A stretch of DNA of 64,000 bases from Zeugodacus cucurbitae (GCF_028554725.1 NC_071671.1:41362001-41426000), one strand, 5' to 3'; counted from the stretch's first letter, positions 8,976-22,079 are shown. The notes: generated by a model from the sequence alone, not told the origin. Numbers and translations are program-made.

Positions 8976-11900
8976 CTGAAAAGATTGGAAAACATAAAAT
9001 ACAATTATGTTACATATTTTACGATGATACGAGTAAGATATAATAAAATATTGAAAGAGATAAGTAAATAATTTTTAGAAATTAAGGGTCAATGGCTTCA
9101 TCTAAAGGAATGTCCAATAAACGGGCGGCTTTGATTTCGTCAACGTCCCTGCAGAAGCCTTATTACGGATTTGAACTTTAACAGGGTCGCTTTGTGTTTG
9201 AGGTAGAGTGTGAGAATTCCACTGTTCTGAGGATTTTCCTGCTTTTTGCTTCTGGAAACTTGGCAAACATTTTACTCATCAATGGAGAGCTTTCTTAATT
9301 TTTAAATCTAAATAATTGCCCGTTTTTATTGGCGACTTCGAATAACAATGTGATTTAAAAGTAAGTAGAGGAGTGTAGAGTAGACACTTTGTTACACATA
9401 AATGTGAAAATCTAGGACGGCACGTAATTTGGAAGAAGAAATCTAAGTAGCACAACACTTTTCAACTTGGCACAACTTTGTTAATAATATCAGCGTGTTT
9501 CTAAAGCGAATGAATGGGTCGGCACAAATAAAGTTTTCGCAACTAACTGATTGGCTTTCCTGGAGACTGAAAATAGAACGCTATTGAATGGCGGCATATA
9601 TAATTTCATACATTTCCGGCTAATGAAGCGCTGCTGCACTGCTGCCAATGCAACCGATCGCTGCTTGCGGGCGTGTAGTATGCGTGGATTCGGCGTGGGT
9701 GTGTGTACATCCTTGAAAGAAGAGCAGAAAAACACATCCCGAGTGTCTGTCAATTCTTAACTACTCGCCGGCAAATATCATTGGGTGAATGTGCTTATTA
9801 GAATGTGCTTGGCGTCAACTTTTCGAAAGCCAATATGGCTCCGGCTTGCATGTAAGACAAATATACATAAGTTGTACAATATATGCTAGATAGTTGTAAA
9901 GCACATACATATGTACACGTGTAAACACATCTCCCGCCATCGCGGCAGACAAACTTTGCTTAGTTTGAGTTTTTATTTAAGTGTAGCTTTGTTTCCATCA
10001 GTCAAGTTGGCGCAATAGTGCTACATCCACGACATACATACATACAAATATGGTTATATAAATATATTACGAATAAATATGTGCATAAGTATGTATGTAC
10101 ACATTCATGTTTGTGTACATGAAAAGTCACTGGGCTAGAACAGAGGTTAAGAACTACCGGGAAACTTTTTGAGATAAACTAAGTATTCCCAAATGTGTGT
10201 ACACATGGACATACGAATGCATACATACATACATGTGAATAAACAATTGTACAAATATCGTAAAGGATGAGCAGTGTAGTCATTTTGTAAAGTTTTGGAT
10301 GTAAGAAGTAGCAAAGAACCTCCCACGAGTATTTCAGACATGAAAAGTAGCAACAAATAGAAAAGAGAAACAATTTTATTAAACATTTATGTACATATAC
10401 ATGAACATAATATATACGGCTCATATCGAGTGTTGACAGGTGTGAATAAGGAAATATCAAATATTGTATTGACTATTTATAAATTGAAGCATTAACTTGC
10501 AAGTATCACAAGCACAAATTGAAATCATTCGGAAATGGTCGAAATTATGGCTAACATTATACCGAAAAGTTGGGTCAGTTTAAGATATAACTTATTGAAA
10601 TCCAAAGGGAAAGGGTTGAATACTTTCTATAGCGCCTATATACTTAATATTAATGAGTCACGATATCCGAGGTGAGTGGTCAGTAAAATCAAGTAACTTG
10701 GACATATGTATATACTGTTCTTACTACTCCTAAATTTAGACAAATTTCGATGACATGAATGTTATTGAACATGAATTTCGTAATGATCAGAAAGATCACA
10801 AAGAAGTGGAATGGAATTGCTAAAGGATCTCCAAACCTTGGTGGATTCAGTTCTGAACCTATACGATACGAATTGAGGATATATTTTTTATTAATTGTAT
10901 GTTTATATTAAATTTACAAAACAAAATATTATATTTAATTGTTAAACAATATGTATGTTGTCAAAATACTTAATGCCACATAATGAATTTCATTCTTTTT
11001 AGTTTTAATTAAAAAAATAGATCAAAATCAAATATAAAAAATTAAAAATTGGCATATTTATAATTCTAACATTATAGCTAACTACAATAAATATAACCAA
11101 TATTTATTTTCTCTAAAAAATAAGAACGAATTGAAAAAGAAACAGGGGTATCGCTATGTCAAAATAATTATGCCGACTAGTGTATGTTACTTTTCCAATT
11201 AATTTTTGAAAGAAGTGGTAAAAAAGAATATTTTTAAATCTCAATCGCAATGCAATACTACTATTAAAACAAGTGTGGGATGATGTACTACAAATAATGA
11301 TTGTGGACTTTACAGCACATGAAAGGTCAAAGATCAGCAGATTTCCCAAAGTGAATCCAAATTTGAAACATCTCCCAGAAGATCATGACCGTAATTTATT
11401 GATATGCTAGGCTCAGTGACGAAGTTTAGCATCTTCTCCAGGCACCCAGCTCCGGAATTAAGCCGGAACTTTCCATCTAAATCCTTTAAGTTTCTGTACC
11501 GGCATAAATATATATTCGGCAGATGTCGTTATTTGCAATGCAAATTTGTAGCTCCAATAAGTAGCTCGTTTAATTTAAAACCTCGTACATAATAAAATCA
11601 TTAAATTCGACAATTGCTACTGATTGAATATGAATGTGTTGAAAAAATGCAACAACAATTAAAACAATTAATAGCTAACAATTTGTGAACTTAGTAATTG
11701 TTCACTCAACCGCAAATTACTGCAGACAATGCAAGCGGCAAGTGGAGATAGACAGAGCCACCACAAGCGCCATCCGAGCGCAACAAATCACGAAGGCACA
11801 CGGTGGCATGCACAGAGGCACATGCAACTCGCGTGCCGCGTGCTTGCAGCAATTTTATGCGCACATTTTTTTTTTGGTTTATGAACATTTGCTGCTATTA

Positions 11901-12593
11901 TTAACATCAACATTATTATAATTATTATTTCTCTCTTTTTAATTTATTAACCGCTATGTCGTCACGAATGCTTTAGATGTTGAAGAAACTATTGTACAAA
12001 GAGCGAGAGAAAAAGGCTAGAGGAACATTGACAAAGTGAAACCGGCAAATGTGCTAAAAATCAAGGCATCATCGCACCATTCAAGAAGCCCCAGTCTTTT
12101 GTGTGTGGGGTTGGGGGCACTGCACGCTTGCCGCCAGCGAGAATGCATGCATACTTGGAACGCTCTGTGTTTGCAGTATCACCTTCGAGCCACTGTGCCT
12201 TTATGTGAGCGTGCATTGTTGTTTGCGCTTGTTGTTGTATGCATGTGTGGCAGATTTGTTTGAGCAGCAGAACGCTTCAAAGCCCATTTTGTTTGCTAAC
12301 TACGCTTTTGTGCCCTTGCATGCACTCTGCAAAGCAGAGCAGTCTTCTCTCGATGGTCTTCGCCACCTGCTTCTCCTCACACGATGCGCTGTGTTTGCTG
12401 CAAAACAATTGCCAATTGTTTTCTTATGCGGTGTAAAATATCTCGTTGACAGCTCGTCTGCTTGTCGTCTCAACAATGTGTCAGGAGCGTTTTGTTTTTC
12501 ATAAATGCTTTTATTGTTGTTATCAGCCGCAAATGAAAAGTGATTAAAGTGCTTTCAACAATAAATTATATATACTATCTACATATTGTTTTT

Positions 12594-12609
12594 ACACACA
12601 CACACACAC
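12594..12609. repeat. (CA)n microsatellite
   Basis: A run of eight CA units in CARMIL intron 5. Confidence 0.8.
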
Positions 12610-13024
12610 TCAAGAGAAGGTCGATGGGGGTACTGTGTGTGTGATAATGATAAATGTTCTGGGCGCATGACAAGTAAGTAAATCATGATTGATAGCATGT
12701 TAAATGCGATTACTGTAATGACTCATTACCATATCTACATATTGTCAATTGTAGACTTGGCGGAAAGCTTCAATAAAATTGATCACGGTCGCGCGAATAT
12801 AAAAAATATCCTTGAAATCGACATTAGACGTCAGGAGTATTTGGGTGTCACAATGGATTGTCGAAGCTGTCTAAGTGAGTCTTTCTGCAGTTGCGAATAT
12901 CTAACCCTTGACCTAATCTAGCCTCTTATGATAGAGCACTACTGGAGTCAGTTCGTATCGAATCGTATAACCTTACTTTCATAAGACACTTGTATAAATT
13001 GAAGAATTGTCGGATGATCTTGAT

Positions 13025-13189
13025 CCAAATATCAAATTTTCTGCTGTCCTCTTCTTCTTGAATCTTCTAGAATATCACATGTATTCGACTTGAGATGGTA
13101 GACTAAGACGTCCAAATATCAAATTTCCTGTTTTCCTGTTCTTCTAGAATATCACATGTATTCGACTTGAGGTGGTAGACTAAGACGTC
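13025..13189 (+). repeat. Two-copy tandem duplication of about 80 bp
   Basis: The units at about 13,025-13,111 and 13,112-13,189 both carry AAATATCAAATTT, TCTAGAATATCACATG, TATTCGACTTGAG and GGTAGACTAAGACGTC in the same order. They differ by a few substitutions and a short deletion in the second copy. Confidence 0.85.
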
Positions 13190-15710
13190 TAACAACGTGT
13201 TGACATAAATCTTATTTAACAAAAGATGAAAGTTCGAAAAGACTATGAGTCTAAACAATTACGATATAAGGTACCATATTAAATCAAATTAACACAGCAA
13301 TGGTGTAAGGCAACTGGAGAATAGTCGCCCTGGCTACCGACACTAGATTTCATATTACGTAGCCTATCGTAATGTTTGTCTCAGTAACCTAGAATACGCA
13401 TGTAACAGCCCTAAGTTTACATTTTTAACAATCATTTTGAAAATACTAGGCAGCATTGTTTAGCTGTATCACAATTTGTGCAGTTCAAAATACAAATGGG
13501 TGAACAAAAATAATTTATTTAAATTAAAATATGAAAAAGAATGAATGAATTCGGATTTTCACAACCTAAATACAATATCAGTGATTCTTACAGAAATGAC
13601 AACATTGGTGCGACAGAAAATATGTCTAAAACATATAAAATTTAACATAAGTGTAGAAGAGCAAAATACTACTAAAATAATAAATAATAAGCAATAAAAC
13701 AAATAAATTAATTAATTTTTGAATTGCATTTACAAATTGGTCTTGAACAGTTTCACATTTTTGGATACTATATAAGGCTTAATAGTAATAGATAATATGC
13801 GAAAAATGGCGACTGGCGATCAGTAGACTGCCATATTCGACAGTAGCCTCTCTTAATGTATTTTTCGGTCAATGGAATCCTGCAGGCGACTATACTGAGG
13901 TTATTATAGATACATAATAGGAGTGTAAATGACGTGGAAGATATGAAAATGTCTACATGATACTGTAAAAATTCAAAAGCTACTCTGCATTTCTAACCTA
14001 ATTTGTGGACTATTGATTCAATTGGTATTTCGAATTATGGAAGACAATAATGCAGATAAGGCCAGGGGAGTGTTGAATAAAAGGGAGTAGGGAATAAGGA
14101 CCGCTTAAGCCATTACAATGAGGCATGCACAAGCATCCTTGTATTAAATTAAATTGTATAAATATATTGTATACATTGTATTGTATATAAATTGTATAAT
14201 TATATACATACATAAGTACGAGTATATTAATTTTTAGATCAAAGCATTTCAACATTTTGTTTCCGAATGTCTTACTCATTATTCCAACATATATTTGCAG
14301 ACTTCATAATTTAAGCATTTAAGCAAATAAGAGTAATCAGCTTTAGTCATTTACATTCCTCTCGTGTGGGTCAAATATTATAAAGTCACAGCGTTACATA
14401 TGTACATATGGACCTCGCATTGCAATAACGTTCTCGTATACACGCAATCATTTGTGTATATATACGTATTTTAAGCACATAACAACTTGCATTCATTATT
14501 AGAGTCAGCCAACAGAACAGAGTTAGTCAGTAAAACGTCCACTGTAGGCGGAGCAGGAAAAAACGTAAAAACGAAATATGGAAAGTGGCCTGCCATGCGT
14601 TTGGTGCTCCACTGAACGGTATAATGTTCAGCGGTTGTACACTTGCAGATATGATGACTAACTTACATTACACACACATGTATATATATGAAATGTGTGT
14701 GCTTATGTAAATAGGCGCATGTTCGCATAATGGGTGAAAAGTCGACGAACTTTACACACAAAAAACATTGAATTAAACTTTAATTAAACTTCGACATACT
14801 GCATATGCTCGTAACACAAAGCGCTGAATTGTGAGTGCAGGCGCACTATTCATTCATATTCATATTTGACCAACGAATAGAGGTAAGTGTAGACACATAT
14901 GAAATACCCGCGACACCGTGAATTGTAAAGAATTTTTACATAATTTTTGGTGCAATTATGCAAAAGTATAAAAGGTGGATGGTTTTTTAGATGAGTAATC
15001 AAATATTCGTAATTTATAAAAAAAAATATTATTTTTAAATATATGGGAATATTTGTGTATTGAGCTTTGTACGACTAAAAAATTCGCCGTCTGTTTTTGA
15101 TCAATTATGTTTCGTTTGAATGAAACATAAGAGCGGTTTGATAAGTTATCTCTAAGTTAGTCATATACAAAAGTATTTAAGAAATTCAAACCTTTCGGCT
15201 CAAGTTATTGGAACTGATTTAGTTGCCAACAGAATCAAATTGAGCTATATTATGTAAAGGGAAAAAACTCCAAGGATAACCATTCTTAAGCAATTTGTAC
15301 TTCTAAGATCATCTTGTATCTTTCAGATCTAAAGAATTTAATAAAAATTGTAAAAAAGCGAAAAAATTAACCCTGTTGAGGTCAAGTAGTTCAATGGACC
15401 TGAACAGCTAAACCAAGTCGTCTCTTTCTTATAGCTCTTAAGGAGTTGAGTGAGTTTGAATTAAAAAATCTGGAGACCTTTTGTTTTTATCTTATTAAAT
15501 AATAGAATATGTTAAAAATATTATTCAAAATAATCAAATCAAACCGAGTAAAATTATTATTAATTTTTTTTAATTCGGTGGACACGATATCTCGAAAAGT
15601 TTTAAAGCGATTTTGTTAAAATTTTGCACACATCTTTGGAATAACATTATCTAGTTAATGAACGAAGAATTTTATATTTTTTACAACTTTTTTTTCAAGA
15701 CTATATTTCG

Positions 15711-16651
15711 GAAGTTTTATTCCGCTAGCTTCATTGGTTCCTTATGAATACATTATAAAGTGAACGAATCAGATGGAATTCAAAATTGGGTTATATGGGA
15801 AGTAGACGTAGTTGTGAACCGATTTCGCCCATATTCCACCCGTGTCATCAGGGTGTCAAGAAAGTGTTATGTACCGAATTTCATTGAAATCGGTCGAATA
15901 GTTCTTGAGATATGGTTTTTGACCCATAAGTGGGCGACGCCACGCCCATTTTCCATTTTGTAAAAAAATCTCAGTGCAGCTTTCTTCTGCCTTTTCTTAT
16001 GTAAAATTTGGTGTTTCTGACGTTTTTCGTTAGGGAGTTAACCCACTTTTAGTAATTTTCAACCTAACCTTTGTATGGGAGGTGGGCGTGGTTATTATCC
16101 GATTTCTTTCATATTTGGACTGTATAAGGAAATGGCTAAAAGAAACGACTGCAGAAAGTTTGGCTTATATAGCTTTATTGGTTTGCGAGTTATATACAAA
16201 AAACCTATTTGGGGGCGGGGTCACGCCCACTTTTCCAAAAAAATTACATCCAAATGTGCCCCTCCCTAATGGGATCCTATGTTCCAAATTTCATTTTCAT
16301 AACTTTATTTATGGCTTAGTTATGACACTGTATAGGTTTTCGGTTTCCTCCATTTTGTGGGCGTGGCAGTGGACCGATTTTGCCCATTTTCGAAAGCAAC
16401 CTCCTCAGGGTGCCAAGGAACATGTGTTCCAAGTTTCATTAAGATATCTTAATTTTTACTCAAGTTATCGCTTGCACGGACAGACGGACAGACGGACGGA
16501 CAGACATCCGGATTTCAAATCTACTCGTCATCCTGATCATTTATGTATATATAACCCCATATCTAACTCTTATATTTCTTGGTGACACAAACAACCGTTA
16601 TGTGAACAAAACTATGATACTCTGTGCAACAGGTTGCGAGAGTATAATAAT
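15711..16651 (-). mobile_element. DINE-1/INE-1-like non-autonomous element, copy A (truncated)
   Basis: The copy shows the family layout: a terminal TTGCGAGAGTATAA at about 16,639, ACAAACAACCGTTATGTGAA just inside it, an internal run of GACA/GGAC units at 16,480-16,505, and several CCACGCCCAC-type motifs. The same architecture marks the Drosophila INE-1 (DINE-1) Helentrons. It is almost identical to copy D at 50,052-50,946 but lacks that copy's left 500 nt, so its left end is a truncation or recombination junction at about 15,711. It carries no transposase. The superfamily call is by analogy of layout. Confidence 0.7.
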
Positions 16652-17771
16652 GAGCCCATAGCAAGATTTTTTGTGGACAATCATGTGAGACGAGTTTTCG
16701 AAATTTTTAAATAAAAATTTCACAAAATACTATTTATGAAAATACGTATCTCCGATTGCTGAATTATTTAAATGAATTAAAATATATACGCTTGTTTTCA
16801 GCCTCTGAAACACCTTAAGTAGACAGAGGAGATCCGACTCTGTAATATTTCATAACTGATAAAGAATTTAAAATGCATAAAAGACTTGCTGACAAAATTA
16901 ATTTAGTTTAGACAAACACACTGTAGTTAAACCTAATAACAAGCTAACGTCAGTGCAACATAGCAAGAAGTATTTTATAAAATGCCGATGAAGCTATAAA
17001 CACATGTTTACTTCCCCACAGAAAATAATATGCGCACGCGCCCAAATGAATTAATAAAGGGTCACAAAGAGCGCATATGAGATCAGTAAAAACTTTAAGC
17101 CGATAACGAAACAAAACGAGCCATACAGCTTTGCAGATCGACCATCAGCTCTAGGTCGAATACTATGAACCACAAAATAGCATTCAAGCAGATAAACGTA
17201 TAATTGAGTCAGTAAGACCGACGCATTTTCAACCAGTAACCCCGGCACGTACAACAATATATTCAACAGCTACACATTCCGACATACATACTAGTACTTC
17301 CATTACAAACATATAATGGTGAAAAGGTAAGTGTATGAAGCAAAGGAAAACTGCAAGTGAAAATGCTAATTTCAATTTGAGATTGACGCCGGTTTAAGCT
17401 GAAGCGCTAATTTGACCTGGCTTGCTCCACGTAAAAAGGTGGCAGTCAAGTGCATGGCGCAAGAACTCTCAACTTACTTCATTGACTATTACTTTCCATA
17501 GTGATGCACAAACACTTGTATCAGCACACACTCATGAGTCTAGTATAAAAAATTGTCAATTGTCATTTACATAAATGCACATTTCTCCACTCATTTGAAC
17601 CCGGCACTGCAACGTCATTTGACCTAATTCTTTATACATCAATTAGCAATTTATGAGCAGACCATAAGCTCCAACGCACATGTGTATGTTAAAAACATAT
17701 GTATGTATGTATGTGTGTGTCAACAACTTATTCCTTAGTTTGCTATATGTATGCATTTAGTGCTTACTTAC

Positions 17772-17855
17772 CCTTCTTATGATGTACTTGAGAGGAACTG
17801 TTGGGAAAATGTGCTTAATTGCCGATGCCAAATCGGTGAGTATAACATCAGCGTT
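17772..17855 (-). CDS. CARMIL: CARMIL exon 5 (end of PH-like domain)
   Basis: The 28-codon exon reads NADVILTDLASAIKHIFP and then TVPLKYIIRR. It matches the final PH-domain helix and the IFPGLSPVRIMKK region of the vertebrate protein. It is phase 0 at both ends, with donor AGG/GTAAGTAAG. An 8.8-kb intron follows. Confidence 0.92.
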
Positions 17856-17935
17856 CTGTAATTAAAAATGCAAATTGAAAAGTCAATCTTCAATTGAGTA
17901 GACTTCAGCTGAACTCGACTAATAGCTGTACTTAC

Positions 17936-18064
17936 CGCACTGAAGCTCCCCGCATCGAAGCTGGTGGCAAATGAATACGGCCGATCATTTGTGACGATTG
18001 AGAAATGTGTTGACTTTTTGCTTTCCACTGCCTGTATGTCCAAGTAGTGAAAGTGACATTCGAT
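17936..18064 (-). CDS. CARMIL: CARMIL exon 4 (PH-like domain)
   Basis: The 43-codon exon begins IECHFHYLDIQAVESKKS, matching the FSYLEIHGVVCSKS segment of vertebrate CARMIL, and continues to FDAGSFSA. It is phase 0 at both ends. The acceptor is ACTGCAG and the donor is GCG/GTAAGTAC. Confidence 0.93.
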
Positions 18065-18180
18065 CTGCAGTAAACAGTACGCAAAGTTAAACGGTCATAA
18101 ATTTATTCAAAAAGCATTTGTAATACTAATTGAGGAGTTTACTTATGTAAACAATATTATTCTGTTTTTCAGTTGCTTAC

Positions 18181-18231
18181 CTTTGTGGGCACCTTTGCGA
18201 TTAGCAAATAAATACGAACTGGCGTGAAAAC
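18181..18231 (-). CDS. CARMIL: CARMIL exon 3 (PH-like domain strand)
   Basis: This 17-codon exon reads VFTPVRIYLLIAKVPTK and matches the VLTSCRAYLVTARIPTK strand of the vertebrate PH-like domain. It is phase 0 at both ends, with acceptor TTGCAG and donor AAG/GTAAGC. It lies next to exons 4 and 5, well separated from exon 2 by a 13.2-kb intron that holds the Helitron and several other repeats. Confidence 0.93.
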
Positions 18232-19310
18232 CTGCAACGAGAGAGAATGGAAGAGACATTGTTAATTACTTCGAAATGTCTATAAGTTGTTTATAAGTAG
18301 AAATTTCAATTTTATTATGGATTGTGATATTTAGTGGCAGGCCACTGGGAACAGGGCTAAAATAGATGTGCTTTAATTTCTGACTGAAGATAATCTCAAA
18401 TATAATAATGATAATAAAGGCAGTAATAACTAATAAAGATACTGATTTCAAATATCGAACAAGGCTAATTTAATTTATATAAAGATATATAATTGTATGA
18501 CAAATGAAGATGGTTTTGATTGAAATATAGGTATTCCAAAACATTTTTATCTTATAAACTAGCAGACCCGGCCACACGTTTTTGTGGTTAAGGCATACAT
18601 TAAATTAGTAAATCTTTCAATGCAGAGAAAAAATGCTTACGCATAAAGACGAAAACGTTATAGCCGATAAATTTTAAAATGATTGATAGACATTATTGTA
18701 GATCTGTGTTAAGCGTAAATCATCATAATTAGTAAAACTTTGATTTTTTAATCGTATATTGGAGAAAGTAACAAATGACCAAATTTTATAGTTGGCTTTA
18801 TCTTGGCTTTGGTGACGATATTGATTACCTTCTTCACAGCCAGACTTGTTCTTTTGCAAAGTTTGATGTTGATTTATGTTACGTAGCATGATGACAACTC
18901 ACACTACTTTTAATTGCAAGTGAGTGGGGATAGTCCAGCAATTTAAAATAGTCTGTGGGATAATTGACTAAGTTATCTCCTTTAACGACATTCTAAATTG
19001 TCGCACTAAGATCAAAGAGATTCTTGTTTTTTTTACCACCAATATAGGTCATTCAATCAGCCATTTATATTTATCATATTATGGTTTCATGTCAGGAAAA
19101 ACACGATGAATAAGCTCCTCTTTCGAGGCCATGAAGTGACAGAAACCCGTTAAAAATGTTATTAATCCATCGAGGTGTCAACTGCGTCGCTACCATTTTC
19201 AACTATTTCTACAACCGCAGTATGATATTGTTGGAAAAACACTCGTATGTTATTTGTTAATTGTCGATTCTTTATGTGTCGCCACAAATGAGATGATTTT
19301 AGGAATGTGA

Positions 19311-19571
19311 TTAGTTCGTCAGCAACAGTTGATCCAGGAATATTCTGGGGAAAATCACCTGCCCACAGAATATAGCTTCACCAAAAATATTTTCGTTGTC
19401 GCGTAAATCTTTTAAAGTCCTGTGCAGTACCTCCAGCGACTTGAATATCTGGAAAATCTTCTTTATAGCTCTTTTTTTTGGCGATTTTGCAGACTGGTAT
19501 TTCGTTGATTTGCAATTTAGGAGTAATTTCAAGGCCGAATTGCCGTTTGTCTGACTACTAACAGGTGCCAA
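19311..19571 (-). pseudogene. Helitron helicase remnant
   Basis: A short open stretch contains LEVLHRTLKDLRDNENIFG and, further on, IFPRIFLDQ. In Helitron helicases this region reads LEALDRTLRDLR...FGG followed by the Walker B-associated AGDFRQ and LPVIPR. Those downstream motifs are broken, so the fragment is not functional. Confidence 0.7.
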
Positions 19572-19604
19572 GTTGACCCTATTCCCATTATAACTGGGCG
19601 TTGA

Positions 19605-19757
19605 TGAGTGAAATCGGTTCAGGAATTACCTCAACCCTCATGTACTATATATGCTGATTTTCGTTATTCTATTGGACTTTATTTCAAATTGTGTGTATAT
19701 GTGTCAATGTGTCAATAAATTGCGGGAGTATAAATGTTCGGTTGCCTTTCCCTACTT
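19605..19757 (+). mobile_element. DINE-like terminal fragment nested in the Helitron (copy G)
   Basis: It contains GTGAAATCGGTTCAGGAATT, TTTTCGTTATTCTATTGGAC and the family end AAATTGCGGGAGTATAAATG followed by TTCGGTT...CTACTTGTT. It corresponds to the end opposite the GACA run, and it matches the reverse complement of 49,547-49,730 with moderate divergence. Confidence 0.7.
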
Positions 19758-20360
19758 GTTTTGGGCTATCGACACAGCCTTATACAATTGAACAAAGCAA
19801 CAATGACAACTTTCAAAATATTATTATTTTTTGTTTTGTTTTTTTTTTGTTTTATAATTTTGTTGTCAATTCAAATAAAATCATATTCTTGTTATCTTCC
19901 TCACAATTTTTCGATATATACTTACTTTCTAATCCTTCCCTGACCTTCCATAAATATTTCAAAATAAAATTAGCCAGATCGGTTTGGCCCTTCTCGACTT
20001 TTTTCGAGACTAACGACACAAATTGTTTGTATGGGGTTTGTATTGTGGATTTAAGACTTTTTCAGGCAATTTTTCTAATTTTTCGCTCCGTAAGAACCAT
20101 CCCGGTACCTCTAAAAACATTCTAAACAAAGAATTTGCGAAATCGGTTCAGCGGTTCTCGAGTTATGCGCTTAGCAACACATTTTGCGATTCATTTTTAT
20201 ATTATAGAAGATAGAGATAAAATTTATTTTTGAAAGTATTTTTCATGAATTTTGAATAGTGGATGTAAGGATCGCTCGGAATCTGCGTTTGCAATCGAAA
20301 GTTTTTCGAAATTATAAATAAGTTAAAGATTCAAAATAGCGGGAGTCTGGACATGAAACT

Positions 20361-20990
20361 TTCTTGGAAAGATATAGCGGATATAGCAAAAAAGACATCG
20401 GTTGGCCTGTATTGTTGTATAGGAGCCACTCACCAAAAGTTGTTATTTGGCTAGATGAAGCCATAGTCATGCCTACAATATTCTACGAAACGCTTGAAAA
20501 GACTTCACACGGAAAAACAGCTAGTAAGCGTGCAACGAACGGGTCAATTCGTTATTGCATATAACACCAGTGAACATAGCCGGGGTATGACGATTCTCCC
20601 TGATAGCAGACCGGCGAAACCATCCTTGAGCTCGTGTACGGTGTGCTCGAGGCTGGTGAAGGTATGCCTATCCTCACTATTAGTGGTATCGCATCACTTC
20701 GCAATCAGACTAGTTTGGGCGCTTGACAACATCGTAGTCGTAGCTAGGACAGGTACGTCAGTCTCATCTACAGTAGAATGGGTACAAATAGGAGCACCAC
20801 TATCCTCTTATAATTTACCACTGGGTGGATGGTCCTCAGTGGAACTGAGCAGCGCTATCCTCTTATAATTTACTAATGGGTGGATGGTCACCATCTGAAC
20901 TGAGCAAGCGCTGGACAGTCACTAGCACTTGCTCTGTCGCAAGTTCAAAGGTGCTCTAACTGGTCATTGTCCCATCGAGATGCACGTGGA
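20361..20990 (+). pseudogene. Non-LTR retrotransposon fragment (C-terminal RT region and RNase H)
   Basis: Translated pieces include PKVVIWLDEAIVMPTIFY, the motif after the reverse transcriptase core of Jockey/Loa-type elements. A broken RNase H domain follows, with LPDSRPAK, SCTVCSRLVKVCLSSL, IRLVWA, ARTGTSV and an LTGH-like end. Frameshifts and a stop split it. It is the same domain order as the minus-strand fragment at 58.3-59.0 kb. Confidence 0.7.
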
Positions 20991-22079
20991 TTACTTCTGA
21001 CCCAGTTTTAAACCATTGAAAATACTGCTAAAATATATCTATAGAGTACTAAAGATAGCTGTTGTTTTGTATAAGAAAAATTTAATTGTTTAAATTGTAA
21101 ATATCATAAGCGCCTTGAAAATGTCCACTTAATGTTTGCACTTGCGTAGCACGACACTTAATCCATTTTATAGCAACCAACAACTATTTGATAATTTCTT
21201 GCAGAAATCCAATACCCATTGACATTTTCTGCTTAATGGCGCAATTTTCTGCTACTACTATTGAAGTTTTATTAAATGGTTGTACCTTTGTCTGTAGGCA
21301 TGCGGGCACTCAGACTAACCCTTTGTAATTTCATTGTCTCTTCTCCTGCCATTGAAGCGATGTGTATACGGTAGCAATAGATTAAAGTATTTAACGCTTG
21401 ATTTGCTAATAACTTGTTATTATGTCCCGAAGGAAAGTATCAGTTACCGTCAGTCGAGACATACATAAGTCACACATAGGAACACATGTATACAATGTTA
21501 GTTTGACGCACCCTTAACTACATACAGTTCTTCGAAGAAATGTGGTTCTATGTATTTGTGTTTACTTCTTGTGTTATTGTAATGGGATTATTTCGAATTT
21601 AAACTAATTAAGTAACAATAAAACAACCGTACCCTTCCTACTAAGAATCAAAAGCTTTATTTAAATAAAAAAAAATAATAATTATCTTTGTTCACTTAAG
21701 GTGGATTTATCTGTACCTCTGTTTTTACAAATATGAATATATTGACATTATTAAAAATAAATATTTCTTAAATGAGCGTAATGAGGCTTTTTGTTTAAAG
21801 TCATATTATAATATGCAAATATAACAAACAAAATTTTGATATCTGAATAAAATCCAAGTAACTTAAAAAGCTTTTTAAATAAACCTTGTAAAGGTAAACA
21901 TTTATTGAAGCTTATTGTTTGCATTTTCATATTTGATAATACCTTTCAATATTTTATACTCTCTAAGAAAGAAGAGAATTGTTTATTGTATGCTGTCCAT
22001 TTTCATACTTGACATCATTTCCGTCCATTCAAGTCGATGCTGTTAATGAATTTTGAAAGCCTTTATCTACTTGAAAAAG

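Larger units (their letters stand above)
8976..15559. other. First part of the large CARMIL intron 5
   Basis: Mostly AT-rich sequence with ATGTA/CATA simple repeats. It includes a GC-richer island at 11,690-12,500, a 2-copy tandem duplication at 13,025-13,189 and a CA run at 12,594. A short coding-looking minus-strand piece near 9,087-9,150 is treated under findings. No gene is supported. Confidence 0.6.
18559..20211 (-). mobile_element. Helitron with intact termini and decayed helicase
   Basis: Read on the minus strand the element begins with TC (TCTTCTATAATATAAAAATG) after a host A. It ends in GGGTCTGCTAG, a CTRR end, followed by a host T, which is the A-T insertion rule of Helitrons. Fifteen or so bases before the end is the expected hairpin, CCACA-loop-TGTGG. 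Inside, at about 19,571-19,311, the minus strand encodes a remnant with SLEVLHRTLKDLRDNENIFG, the conserved PIF1-type helicase segment of Helitron Rep-Hel proteins, followed by degraded sequence where AGDFRQ would be. At 1,653 bp it is far shorter than an autonomous element and has no complete Rep. A DINE-like fragment is nested at about 19,605-19,757. Confidence 0.82.

Noticed and set aside
16082..16585. 167-codon open frame repeated at 50,392-50,883 and in similar form at 27-29 kb
   Set aside because: These lie inside DINE-like repeats. The translation is produced by the repeated CCACGCCCAC and GACA motifs and has no known domain.
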